A DNA stretch of 64,000 nucleotides, from assembly GCF_963169125.1 (NCBI RefSeq), contig NC_084799.1, positions 65,518,643-65,582,642 on the forward strand. Direction: 5' to 3'. Origin of the DNA: Humulus lupulus. Its lineage: Eukaryota; Streptophyta; Magnoliopsida; Rosales; Cannabaceae. The notes beneath the pieces are model-generated. The model saw only the letters and a program-made list of their open reading frames with translations, had not been told where the DNA came from and did no database searches. The translations under genes were made by a program, and so were the position numbers. This document shows, in pieces, positions 1 to 10,459 of the stretch. Within the stretch, counting starts at the first letter, position 1. Each line of letters starts with the position of its first letter.

Positions 1-81
1 GTGGTAGTAGTGGTAGTAGTAGTGGTAGCAGTGGTAGTGGTGGTGGTGGTAGTAGTAGTGGTAGTAGTGGTGGTGGTGGTG

Positions 82-131
<50 letters not shown>
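1..131. repeat. GTA/GTG trinucleotide microsatellite
   Basis: Uninterrupted GTA and GTG triplets run from the window edge to about 131. The other two Tekay LTRs hold only about five GTA/TAG units at the same position, so this is a large expansion of an LTR-borne microsatellite. The true length is unknown because the window starts inside it. Confidence 0.95.
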
Positions 132-606
132 TATAGTTACTGTGGTTTTTGGTTCAAGCTGAGATTTAGTTGAACACTCGTAGCAACACTTATAGATTTT
201 ATAAGTTTAATCTATAGTTTAAGAATATTAATTATAACATAAGATTTGATTAATATAGCTGATTATAAAGATGTCATTTATTATACTATAAGGTTTAGAT
301 AGAATTAATAAGATCATGACACTTGTCGTGTGCATGTTTATTTAAGAATTTAATTATAGTTTAAATAAAAGAAAGTTCTAGAAACTCTAGAATATTCCAA
401 GACCATTAAGAGCATGACACTTGTCACAATCTTGTTTATTTGAGGATTTAAGCATTTTAAGTGGATAATTCAAAAATAGAAGTTTCTAGAAGCTCTAGAC
501 CCTTCCAGAACTTGCTGGAATCACGTATTACTCAGTCAAACTTGATTAATCAATTCAAATTATGCTGAAAAAAATACAATTACGTGTTTAATATATTCAC
601 GTATGC

Positions 607-744
607 CGATATATCGCAGCATAAGGGCCGATATATCGCCTACGGAAGATACGAAAAACACGTCGACTTTGTACGAACGATCGAACCAACCTTGGGAATA
701 CTGGGAGAGGCGATATATCGCCTATAGGGGGAGATATATCGGCC
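607..744. other. Cluster of four CGATATATCG-type palindromes
   Basis: Palindromic cores lie at 607-616 (CGATATATCG), 627-640 (GGCCGATATATCGCC type), 709-722 (perfect 14-base GGCGATATATCGCC) and about 731-744 (AGATATATCGGCC). They sit roughly 180 to 320 bases upstream of the LTR TATA box. Function is unknown; comparable clusters occur in the Tork-like Copia LTRs. Confidence 0.8.
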
Positions 745-925
745 CCACCTGTGTATTTTTGAAAGTTTGGTTTTTCAATTTTAAGAATATCCTTAACCTC
801 TTGACTTGCCTCTGAACGTTTTTGACTGAGTCTTAAGCACCTGTTGAACGAATATTCAAATATTTTTCAATTAATATTCATTATTTTATTCAAGCTAAAA
901 GGAGGTAGTTTCACTCCTTGAACTC

Positions 926-933
926 TATAAATA
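926..933 (+). promoter_or_regulatory. TATA box of Tekay-type LTR
   Basis: TATAAATA within CTCTATAAATAGG. The same motif stands in the two Tekay LTRs near 22645 and 31574, each about 750 bases from the LTR start. It is the likely U3/R promoter. Confidence 0.75.
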
Positions 934-1377
934 GGACCTAGTACCCAGCCATTTTTCTCATTCTTCAAGCTGTGTTCAGAGCCTTCAAGCTGCTAGGGTT
1001 ACTATAGAGTGATAAACACTAGGGTTGAGATAAAAGCTTTATCATCCTAAGCTTTATAAACACTTGGGAAGTGAGATATAGAGTGTTTTCAATATCGAGG
1101 TGTAGATCGGTTCTAGTACATCCAAAGGTATTCTTATTCTCAAGTTCATTTCTGTATAGTTCTTTAGTTTTCTTGACACAAATCCTAACTCGTTGTTTTC
1201 GATTCTTGGTTAGGTATTTAAGTTCTTTGAACTTAAGGTTTCTTTTCGGTAAGCTTTTTCTTGGTGGTTTAGTTTTCTTTTTTTATCATCTCTTATCTTT
1301 AGAAATACTCACCATCTTTATTGTTAGTTTTAGGAGTGTTCCAAATCCCATCCTTGTTCTCAAATATCTCGGTGTTG

Positions 1378-1798
1378 GTAAGGAAAATAGGATAGATTTT
1401 GTATGCTTTTATGTTTTGATATATTTATGCTATGATATATGTATGATATTTTTTTAGTTTCTAAGTATATGTTTTGTTTAGATAACAAGCATATAATTTG
1501 TTTAGATAACAAACATATAATTTGTTTAGATAACAAGTCCTAATAATATACTCCTTGGGCATATGATTGTTTAGATAACGAGCCCCATAAATTTATATGA
1601 CTTGTTTAGATAACTAAGCCTCGTAAGTTTATGGGCATATGATTGTCTAGCTAGCAAGCCCCAAGAAGTATGATGGCCATTATAATACATGTTTTTATAG
1701 TCATATGTTTTGTAGTCTTATGTTATGTTTTATGTTGTATGTGCTAGTAGATTTTCCTTGCTGGCATTAGGCTCATTCCTTTATTTTTATGTATGCAG
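1378..1798 (+). other. Candidate leader intron in Tekay-type LTR
   Basis: A donor-like TTG/GTAAGG at 1378 and an acceptor-like pyrimidine stretch ending ATGCAG/GA at 1798 lie downstream of the TATA box. The same pair is conserved in the other Tekay LTRs (23108-23667 and 32035-32558), although the sequence between them varies in length. This is inference; no transcript is available. Confidence 0.4.
1480..1675. repeat. Imperfect tandem repeats with hairpin potential
   Basis: A unit of about 30 to 40 bases (GTTTAGATAACAAGC plus a CATATGA or CATATAA stretch) repeats about six times. Two similar units per LTR occur at 23231-23321 and about 32142-32232, where CTTGGGC...GCCCCAAG and CTTGC...GCAAG can pair within each unit. 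Confidence 0.7.
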
Positions 1799-2145
1799 GA
1801 AAATAGTTATGGTGGCAGAAGGATTCTTGGTAGCTTGGTTTGTGTATTAAGGATGAAGGGATTCGATGGACTGCATGAAGATTCGAGGATGACATTATTT
1901 TTAGTCTCTTTAAATTATGTTTTATGTATTTTTCGCATTTAGCTTTGTAAACAATTTCCTTTAGTTTAAAGTTATGTTTTATTTTAAAACAATGGGATCT
2001 TATATCGCTCATTTATGTATTTCAATATTTACTTTGGAGTTTTTAATAAAGTTATGAATATTCCTTATGAATGTTTTCTAAAAAATAGTGGTTATGTCTA
2101 GTAGTTTTAATGGTCCAAGGTCTTAGAAATAGTTGGGTCATTACA

Positions 2146-2516
2146 TTTACAGCCTGTTACTGAGCTATGATGCTTGTTTTACTCGCCAGAATGCCGCGAA
2201 TACTCTTAGCTCCCTTCAAGCCAACTTCACAAATTTGTCTCTCCATAAACCCAAATCTTGATCTCAGCCTCACCATTCATCACCCTCTGGTTCTCCTTTT
2301 CGACCACCACATCACCCATATCCCACTTCCTCCTACTCCCCAAGTCCTAAACAACACCCATCTTGGTCTTCCTCTCCACAGTCTTCTCTGTGTCGGAGCC
2401 CAGCTCCCACACGCCCATGTTGTTAGATCTGCTTGAAAATTGGGCACACAACCAACATCTGTTATCATCAACATAATACGCAATACCACCCTCCTCCTCC
2501 TACCTCAAAGCCCTTT
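2146..2516 (+). pseudogene. Copia (Ale-like host) gag, C-terminal part
   Basis: In the frame starting near 2150 the translation reads YSLLLS, then a Gln/Asn, Ser and Pro-rich tract, typical of the C-terminal part of Copia gag. It ends in a zinc knuckle of CX2CX4HX4C form (about 2418-2470), in which one position is a TAG stop; another stop occurs near 2246. The frame continues after the insertion at 2517-6653. The upstream part of gag and the 5' LTR lie left of the window, beyond the solo LTR insertion. The product would be the nucleocapsid of the element; this copy is dead. Confidence 0.7.
2512..2516. repeat. Target-site duplication CCTTT (left copy)
   Basis: CCTTT at 2512-2516 matches CCTTT at 6654-6658 exactly, flanking the element 2517-6653. 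Confidence 0.9.
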
Positions 2517-4286
2517 TGATAACTCTACAAAATACAATTATTTTACCACATTTTTTATGCTAATTGTTACTTAGTTGTTGAGTTTTTAAGTAATTTATTA
2601 AGTTTTTAAGTAATTTTGAATTTATTAGTCTTATTATGATTTTATATATTTTTGTGTGTTTTTATAGATATTTTATTATAATATTTTGTAGTTTAATTAT
2701 TTGAAATTTGTGTTGTTAGATTATAAGTTAAAAAAATGTGATTTTATTGAACTTAATTGCCAAAGTAAATTAAATTTCAATTAATATTTCATGGACTTAA
2801 TATGAGTTATTTTATAATTGAAAATATTTGATTCTAATTTAATGTTTACTTATTTTGTAGGATGTACTTTGCAATTTTTATGCTTGAAAATAAAGAAGAG
2901 AATAGAAAAGAAAAGTGATAATTTTGTGAGAAAAACAAAGAGATTTCGACATTTTTCAAAAGCCCAAAGCCTAGCCTGTTTCTCTCCCAACTCCTAGCAC
3001 CTCACCCAGCCAGCCACCTGGGCCCGCCTCTCAGCTCCAGTCGGGCCCATCAGCTGTACAAAGGCCCGCACACCTGAAAGCCCCAACCAGAAGCCCACGG
3101 TCCACTCCAGCAGCCTTCCTCCCAGCTGCCACTCTTTCAGCCAATTGGGCCCAGCCGAAGCAGCCTCTAGGCCCAGCCGAAACAACCACCCAACCAGCAG
3201 CCAACAAGCTGCCTTTTCCCCATTTTGAGCCAAACAATTGAATTTTTGTACCTTTGTCCCCTATGCCTAAATTCCACATTTTTACCCAATTTTCTCACAT
3301 ATTTCACCACAACATCATCATTACATCCTATAATTTACCTATACATGTCATATTTAATTTTTTTAATTAATTTAATCATTTTAATTCATTTAAGTTGATT
3401 ATTTTAATGCTTTTATTTTGGCTATAAGTATGGAATTTCAAGACTATTTTAGGGTGCTTAATTTTTGGTTACCATCTTCTTTTCTCCCATTTTCTCTCTA
3501 CCATTCTCTCTTCTATTTTGGGGGTTTTCAAGAGCATTTTCAAGTATGTATTTTGTTTATTTTGTATTTCTATTCTAGTTATTTGCTTCTAATATTTTTC
3601 ATAAGATTATTAAGATCATGATGAAGCAACTTGTAACTAGATAATATTTATGTTGTATGTTGATTTTCCTTGTAATGCAACAAGGTTTATGAATTTTTCT
3701 TCTTCATATATGTCTTTCATCTTTAATATCTCATACTTTGGATTGTTAGATAATATGCACTTTGTTCTTTATTTTGCAAAACATAATATTCTTTGTGTAA
3801 GATATGTCATTAAATTGTACACATCCAATGCTTAGAACAAAAATATTATGTTTTGCCTTATAAATAATGTTATTTGATATTTTGTTGTTTCATTAGGTTG
3901 ATTCACATTAAATACTTTGAAATTATACTTTTTGAAAAGTGAAGAAAAATCCTATCTTTTTAGAAGTAATTTATGCTTAAAATTATAAATCCATTTGGAA
4001 AATGATAGTTTGACTTATTTTAACTATCACTAAAACTTGGGAATCAATATACTAATAAGTATTATTAAACTTTCATTTTGTGGATTCTAGTACTTTAATA
4101 ATCTTTCATTTTAAAATCATTATTGGTTTATTTTCATTCTTTTAAATAGCTTTATTTTATGTTCATAACATTAAAACTCATCAATCTTTAGAACTAGGTT
4201 AGAATTTATTAATTTTGGTTTAAAATAGTTTAATTCGTGCGCTTGAGAGTATAAATTTTTAAAACATACCTGTTTTGGGTCCATCA
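2517..4286 (+). repeat. 5' LTR of deletion derivative
   Basis: Starts TGATAACTCTACAAAATA and ends GGGTCCATCA. Compared with the 3' LTR it lacks about 68 bases near its end (around 4230), including the GACAACTCC..TTCG block found in the other family LTRs. A GC-rich block lies at about 2960-3240. Confidence 0.9.
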
Positions 4287-4784
4287 AGTTTTTGGTGCTT
4301 GCAAGAAAAAAGAAACAAAATTTATCTCAAGGTTAGTGAATTCTTCTACTAGTTATTTAAATTTTTGCATTTAAAAAAAAAATATTTAATATCTAAAAAA
4401 AAATTGGTGAGATTTTTCATTTTCAATGATAAAAATCTTGATTGAGTTTGAGTTTAATTCTCTTAACAATATGAATACTTTTTAAGCTTTGTTTTTAATT
4501 ATTGGGTCAATTTTGCTTGTAACAAAAATTACATTTTTCATAACAAGAACACTCTTATTTCCTATAAGTTTAAGTGAAAAATAATTTTAATGAAAACCTG
4601 TTTTTAAAAGCGAAATTGACAATTTAATTAATTGCATAAGCTTAACTTTTATTCATAATAACTTTTGAGATTTATTTTCATTGTGCAATTTTTTAGAAAA
4701 TCTTTTTTATATCACCAATAAAAAAAATGCGTGTTTTAATTTTTCTTTTGTTTGAGGACTAGCAAAACTTTAAGTTTGGGGGTG
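4287..4784 (+). other. Short internal region with broken primer-binding site and polypurine tract
   Basis: The primer-binding site is interrupted: TTTTTGGTGC (4289-4298) runs straight into TTGCAAG, while the longer copy has TGGCACCGTTGTCGGGGA before TTGCAAG (complement of 61205-61222). So about 13 bases are missing. The polypurine tract AAGTTTGGGGGTG lies at 4772-4784. No open frame of note. Confidence 0.8.
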
Positions 4785-6653
4785 TGATAACTCTACAAAA
4801 TAAAGTTATTTTACCATATTTTTTATGCTAATTGTTGCTTAGTCGTTGAGTTTTTAAGTGATTTATTAAGTTTTTAAGTAATTTTGAATTTATTAGTCTT
4901 ATTATGATTTTATATATTTTTGTGTGTTTTTATAGATTTTATTATAATATATTGTAGTTTTATTATTTAAAATTTGTGTTGTTAGATTATAAGTTAAAAA
5001 ATGTGATTTTATTAAGCTTAATTACCAAAGTAAATTAAATTTCAATTAATATTTTCATGGACTTAATATGAGTTATTTTATAATTGAAAATATTTGATTC
5101 TAATTTAATGTTTACTTATTTTGTAGGATGTACTTTGCAATTTTTATGCTTGAAAATAAAGGAGAGAAAAGAAAAGAAAAGTGATAATTTTGTGAGAAAA
5201 ACAAAGAGATTTCAGCATTTTTCAAAGGCCCAAAGCCCAGCCCGTTTCTCTCCCAGCTCTTGGAACCTCACCAGCTAGCCACCTGGGCCCGCCTCTCAGC
5301 TCCAGTCGGGCCCATCAGCTGCACAAAGGCCCGCATGCCCCAGCTAGAAGCCCACGACCCACTCCAGCAGCCTTCCTCCCAGCTCCCACGCCCCAGCCAG
5401 AAGCCCACTCCAGCAACCTTCCTCCGAGCTACCACTCCTTCAGCCAATTGGGCCTAGCCGAAACAGCCACCCAACCAGCAGCCAACAAGCTGCCTTTTCC
5501 CCATTTTGAGCCCAACAATTGTATTTTTGTACCTTTGTCCCCTATGCCTAAAATGCCACATTTTTACCCAATTTTCTCACATATTTCACCACAACATCAT
5601 CATTACACCCTATAATTTACCTCTACATGTCATATTTACTTTTTTTTAAAATTAATTTAATCACTTTAATTCATTTAAGTTGATTATTTTAATGCTCTCA
5701 TTTTGGCTATAAATATGGAATTTCAAGACCATTTTAGGGTGCTTAATTTTTGGTTACCATATTCTTTTCTCCCATTTTCTCTCTACCATTCTCTCTTCCA
5801 TTTTGGGATTTTTCAAGAGCATTTTCAAGTATGTATTTTGTTTATTTTGTAATTTCTATTCTAGTTATGTGCTTCTAATCTTTTTCATAAGATTATTAAG
5901 ATCGTGATGAAGCAACTTGTAACTAGATAATATTTATGTTGTATGTTGATTTTCCTTGTAATGCAACAATGTTTATGAATTTGTCTTCATCATATATGTC
6001 TTTCATCTTTAATATCTCATATTTTGGATTGTTAGATAATATGCACTTTGTTCTTCATTTTGCAAAACATAATATTCTTTGTGTAAGATATGTCATTAAA
6101 TTGTACACATCCAATGCTTAGAACAAAAGTATTATGTTTTGCCTTATAAATAATGTTATTTGATTTTTTTTTGTTTCATTAGGTTGATTCACATTAAATA
6201 CTTTGAAATTATACTTTTTGAAAAGTGAAGAAAAGTCCTATCTTTTTAGAAGTAATTTGTGCTTAAAGTTATAAATCTATTTGGAAAATGATAGTTTGAC
6301 TTATTTTAACTATCACTAAAACTTGGGAATCAATATACTAATAAGTATTATTAAACTTACATTTTTGTGGATTCTAGTATCTTAATAATCTTTTCTTTTA
6401 ATACTTATTTTAAAATCATTATTGGTTTATTTTCATTCTTTTAAATAGCTTTATTTTATGTTCATAACATTAAAACTCATAAATCTTTGGAACTAGGTTG
6501 GAATTTATTAATTTTGGTTTAAAATAGTTTTCTTTTTGATTTTAGACAACTCCTTTGGGTTCGATCTCGTGCTTACACGAACACTATATTTCATATATAA
6601 TTCGTGCGCTTGCGAGTATAAATTTTTAAAACATACCCGTTTTGGGTCCATCG
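4785..6653 (+). repeat. 3' LTR of deletion derivative
   Basis: Starts TGATAACTCTACAAAATAAAG and ends GGGTCCATCG, where the terminal CA has become CG. The adjacent target duplication (6654-6658) fixes the boundary. A GC-rich block lies at about 5225-5510. Confidence 0.9.
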
Positions 6654-8633
6654 CCTTTAATGTATTCATCTCCCAACAGACCCCAGGCCATGTTCCAGGT
6701 CATATTTCCTCTGCTCAAGCCTCCTCTACTGGTGCGTACTCTGACCTTGCGTGGTACTTAGATTATGGGGCATCACACCATTTCACCCCTGATCTTAACC
6801 TTTTGGAAAATGCTCAACAATTCACTAGCTCAAAATACGTTACGGTTGGAACTGGTAAGGGTGTTGTTATTTCTCATCTTGGCTCAGCTTCTTTACCTGC
6901 ATATAATTATGTCCTTAAGCTATGTCGTGTATATCACTCACCATCATTGTCCAAAAATCTCATTAGTGTTTCCCAATTATGTGCTGATAATCATGCCTTT
7001 GTAGAGTTTCACCCACACTGTTTCTATCTCCAAAATCAGGTCAACAACCAAGTCCTTCAAACGGGTCATCTTGAGCATGGAATTTACACAGTTTTGAGTC
7101 CAGTTTCTCACCACTCTTCCTCACCGTTTCAACTTTTTTTTGCCTCTGTTTTGGATCCATACTTGTAGCATTCACGTTTGGGGCATCCAACTAGTGATAT
7201 TACTTGTAATGTTTTGTCCAAATGTAATGTCTCTGTTTCAAGGCATTCTTCTTTCTCTCTTTGTACTGCTTGTCACCAAGCTAAGTCTCATAGGCTGCCA
7301 TTTTCAATTTTTGTATCTCGAGCATCAAAACCTTTTGAACTAATCTATAGTGATTTATGGGGTCCTTCTCCTGTTACTTCAATTATTGGTGTGCGATATT
7401 TTATTTTGTTTGTTGATGATTATTCTCATTTTACATGGCTCTATTTGCTTACCTCCAAGGACGAAGCTTTTCATGCTTTTCTTACAATTCAAAAAATGGT
7501 TTCTACTCAATTTGAGACCTTTATTAAGCGGGTTCGAACAAATTGGGGAGTCAAATTTTGTCCTCTCACTCTAATCTTTGCCAAACTTGGCATCATTCAT
7601 GAACTAGCATGCCCCTGAACTCTTCAAAAAAATGGGAGAGTTGAACGTAAGAATCGACACATTGTCGAAATGGGGATTGCCTTGCTGGCTCATGCCTTTG
7701 TCCCTCTCACGTTTTGGCCTTATGCTTTTACAACTGCTGCATATTTAATAAACCGTTTGCCCACTAAAGAGCTTAAAATGGATTTCCCATACTCTGTTTC
7801 ATAAAAAAAACAACCACAATATTCTCACCTTCGAGTATTTGGTTGTAAGTGTTTTCCATTCCTCCAGCCATACAATACACACAAATTGGAATTTCGATCT
7901 CAAGCTTGTGTTTTTCTAGGCTATAACAGCCACCATAAAGGGCATTTGTGCTTGCATCATGCCACGAGTAAGCTACATGTCACACACCATGTTGTGTTAA
8001 TGAGCATTGATTTCCTTTCCAATCCATATCTAAGTCACCCACCTCCAAACATGCCCATACTGTCATTCACTCTTTACATTTTGTTCCCCCTTCTTCTTCT
8101 ACCATTTCTTCTCCTTCTATGCCTATTCTTTCTGAGTTTGTCGTGTCTACACCTTCCAACACCGCATCTCCCACCCCACAGCTAGCTCTCACTCCACCAG
8201 ACCCTGTCATTCCACCCTCCCACTCTCCCACGACTGTCTCTCACATTCCACAAATACCCATCCCATGACTACATGAGCCAAGTCCGGAATCTTTAAGCCA
8301 AAATCTTTTCTAAGCACACATTCTACTGTCCTTATGGAACCATCTTGCTTCCATGAGGCTATTAAACTTACTGAATGGAAACACGCAATGCAGCAAGAGA
8401 TCAATGCCCTTCATTCTCAGGGTACATGGACCCTTGTTTCGCCTCCCTTCAATGCCAAAGTGGTTGGTTGTAAATGGGTTTATAGAGTGAAGCTTAATCC
8501 GGATGGTTTTGTGTCCCGTTATAAGGCCTGACTTGTTGCCAAAGGCTATCATCAAACACATGGTCTAGACTTTCATGAGACTTTTAGTCCTGTGATCAAA
8601 CCCACAAATATATGGCTGATTCTTAGTATTGCT
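6654..8633 (+). pseudogene. Copia (Ale-like host) protease, integrase and N-terminal RT
   Basis: Domains in order are the end of gag, protease with WYLDYGASHHF (canonical D-S/T-G-A, here DYGA; near 6750), the GAG-pre-integrase LGHP..C..C region (about 7178-7290), integrase with IYSDLWGPS and FVDDYS (7345-7430) and ERKNRH with the third catalytic Glu (near 7640), then the RT start with GCKWVYRVK and a region before ETFSPV (8460-8590). Stops interrupt it near 7166, 7616, 7801 and 8529. At 8633 the frame is broken by the Tork-like Copia and resumes at 21465. A degraded pol remnant. Confidence 0.85.
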
Positions 8634-9655
8634 TGTTAAGATTGGTTAAATATAATGGTTAAGATGTTTACACATTGAGGTGCAAAACACTTAACAATTT
8701 TCACTTAAAGAGAAGTGAAAACATGAGATTGTGTAGAAGACATCTAAAAATGACTTTTATGGGTCTAAAGTGATACAATGATGTATCCAAACATTCCCAA
8801 AAAGTTTGGTAGCATTTGGAGCAATTTTAGAACCATTGGAGTGGTCCAAAATCAGAGAGGGTGGCGATACGTCACCCCTAAGTGGTGTAACACGCCTAAA
8901 TGCAAAAGGCTTCAAAAGCCCTAGCAGGCGACGTATTGCCTGTCAGGTGATACATCTCCTGCATGCAGGCGATACATTTTCTGAGTTGTCTTTTGGGGTC
9001 GTACAGTTTACATAAAATGCTCCAAATGATGTGTTTTAAATGCTCTAATCCTATTGGTTAGACCAATGATGATGCCTACACTATATATATGGGTTATTAG
9101 AGTTGAAAAGCCTTTATCACACTTTCCAACTCTCTCTCTAAACTCATTCTCTCTCTAGTTTTCTAAGACCAAAGTTTTCTCCTAGAAACTCATCAACCAT
9201 TGCTTGACTTGCATGAGTTTCAAGGCTTGTTCAATCCCAAATCTCATTCTACATAGTTGAAGCTTCAAGCAATTGGGAAGGCTTGGAATAAATATTTTGG
9301 ACAACAATGTTCATATTGTGTATAAGCCTTAGAAGTTCTCCAAGTTTGAAGATTCAAGTTGCTCAATACAAATGTTGTATCTCTCTAACCCTAATCTTGT
9401 ATTTTGTAATTCTATTATGTTTTTCATTGTTAGTATTGATGATTAAATGTATCTAAGTTCATCTTTTCATCATTTAATCATTTAGTTCTTTATATTCAAG
9501 ATTAACATTCATCTCATGAACATGTTTATTTGATTATCAAGAAGTGCCTTCATACTTTGAATTTGAATCTTGATCAACATCTAGGGTTTGGAATATTGCA
9601 TTATTATCATTATTCATTGTTGATTTGCAAAAAGTAAAGCAATATATTCCCAACA
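8634..9655 (+). repeat. 5' LTR of Tork-like Copia
   Basis: About 1.02 kb with TGTTA...CAACA ends. It holds a palindrome cluster at 8863-8980, a TATATATAT promoter near 9083 and CTCTCTCT-rich leader sequence. It matches 20470-21459 by eye with scattered substitutions and short indels. No TGGTATCAGAGC-type primer-binding site follows it. Confidence 0.9.
8863..8980. other. Palindrome cluster in Tork-like 5' LTR
   Basis: Near-palindromes GGCGATACGTCACC (8863-8876), GGCGACGTATTGCC (8927-8940), AGGTGATACATCTCC (8945-8959) and GCAGGCGATACAT (from 8965) lie about 100 to 220 bases upstream of the TATA-like stretch. They resemble the cluster at 607-744 in an unrelated LTR. Confidence 0.7.
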
Positions 9656-9805
9656 ATCAAAATCTCTATTTCTAATTACTTTCATTTTGTTTTTTGCATA
9701 AACAATAATGAGGGAAATTGATTCATCTTCTACAACCTTCAAATCCTTGTTTTAAGATTTGGTTTGTGCTGGACACATAACCATGTAAGATCAAATAAGT
9801 TCTAA

Positions 9806-10459
9806 TTGGAAATGCTCTACATGGATGTGGATATGGATACAAATTATTCATCAACAAAGGATGACACAATTCAATGGGATTACATGCTTAAGGAGATTGG
9901 TATCATCAAGTTTCTTATTTCTAAATGTGTAGATTTCAAGAATTTGAATGAAATGTGTTTGCTGCCATATTTTTGTGAGTTTGAGATCATTGTTTATCTT
10001 AAGAGTACAATGGTGAATATTAATAAACGATTCAAGGGTTGTTGTTGTACTTATTTTGTTTGCAAAGTTATTGATCATCATGTGAGATGTGGTAATTGTA
10101 AAATTAACCATAATGAGATTGGGGTCAATACAATTGATGCTGAGATCTTTGTGACCTTAATTGAATTTAATGCCTTCAATGAGAAATGTATGATATCCCT
10201 AAAGAGAATTAGCATGGTTCATGAATGTAGTGATGAGACTAATGCAACCTTAAGAAAAAGTGAATATGTCAATGCAATTGATGATGAGATTATTGCAAAA
10301 GAAAGTGATGATACTAAGGTCAATGCATTTGATGTTGAAATCATTGCAATCCTAAGTAAAGATACCAAGGCCAATTCATTTGATGTTGAGATCATTGCAA
10401 CCTTGAGTGAAGTTAATGTTGGGAAAACTTATACAAGATCTTTATTTATTTTCATGTAG
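9806..10459 (+). pseudogene. Degenerate Copia gag with expanded 17-residue repeat
   Basis: A 217-codon open frame sits where gag belongs, 150 bases after the 5' LTR. Near residues 75-100 it has a Cys/His-rich stretch (CKVIDHHVRCGNCK) that looks like a decayed CX2CX4HX4C knuckle. After it come three 17-residue repeats (NAIDDEIIA, NAFDVEIIA and NSFDVEIIA forms), and the last runs into LSEVNVG. The ATxSEVN motif is the usual linker between the knuckle and the protease in Tork-like elements, so the repeats appear to be expansions of that linker. A captured host gene fragment is the alternative; I recognise no other domain. Confidence 0.45.

Larger units (their letters stand above)
1..2145 (+). 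mobile_element. Solo LTR of Tekay-type Gypsy element (5' end outside window)
   Basis: The segment aligns by eye with the two Tekay LTRs at 21896-24030 and 30809-32906. All three share the GTA microsatellite near the start, the CTCTATAAATAGG promoter, the hairpin repeats, the TGCTGG..ATTAGGCTCATTCC block and the GGTCATTACA end. No primer-binding site follows; the sequence goes straight into Copia gag, so it behaves as a solo LTR. The likely target duplication on the right is TTTAC (2146-2150); the left copy lies outside the window. Bases from about 540 to 900 do not match the other two LTRs and carry a palindrome cluster, so this is a distinct subfamily. Confidence 0.8.
2517..6653 (+). mobile_element. 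Internally deleted LTR retrotransposon (TGATAACTC family)
   Basis: Two direct LTRs (2517-4286 and 4785-6653) flank only 498 bases of internal sequence with no coding capacity. The internal region starts with AGTTTTTGGTGC, the remnant of a primer-binding site, and ends with a polypurine tract (AAGTTTGGGGGTG). By eye its two ends match the 5' and 3' internal ends of the longer family member at 45144-63010, so it is a deletion derivative that must be moved in trans. It is flanked by a CCTTT duplication inside Copia gag. Confidence 0.9.

Noticed and set aside
1071..1457. 128-codon plus-strand frame in an LTR
   Set aside because: Phe/Leu/Ser-rich translation of the T-rich leader. The counterparts in the other Tekay LTRs (22937, 31864) are only partly similar and shorter.
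2994..3279. Overlapping open frames in the GC-rich block (also at 5260, 27022, 46312, 56035 and 62405)
   Set aside because: Open frames on both strands follow from GC-rich words lacking stop codons. They are not conserved between the LTR copies.
9806..10459. Possible captured host gene in the Tork-like element
   Set aside because: Position, Cys/His stretch and the SEVN linker fit degenerate gag better than any host family I recognise.
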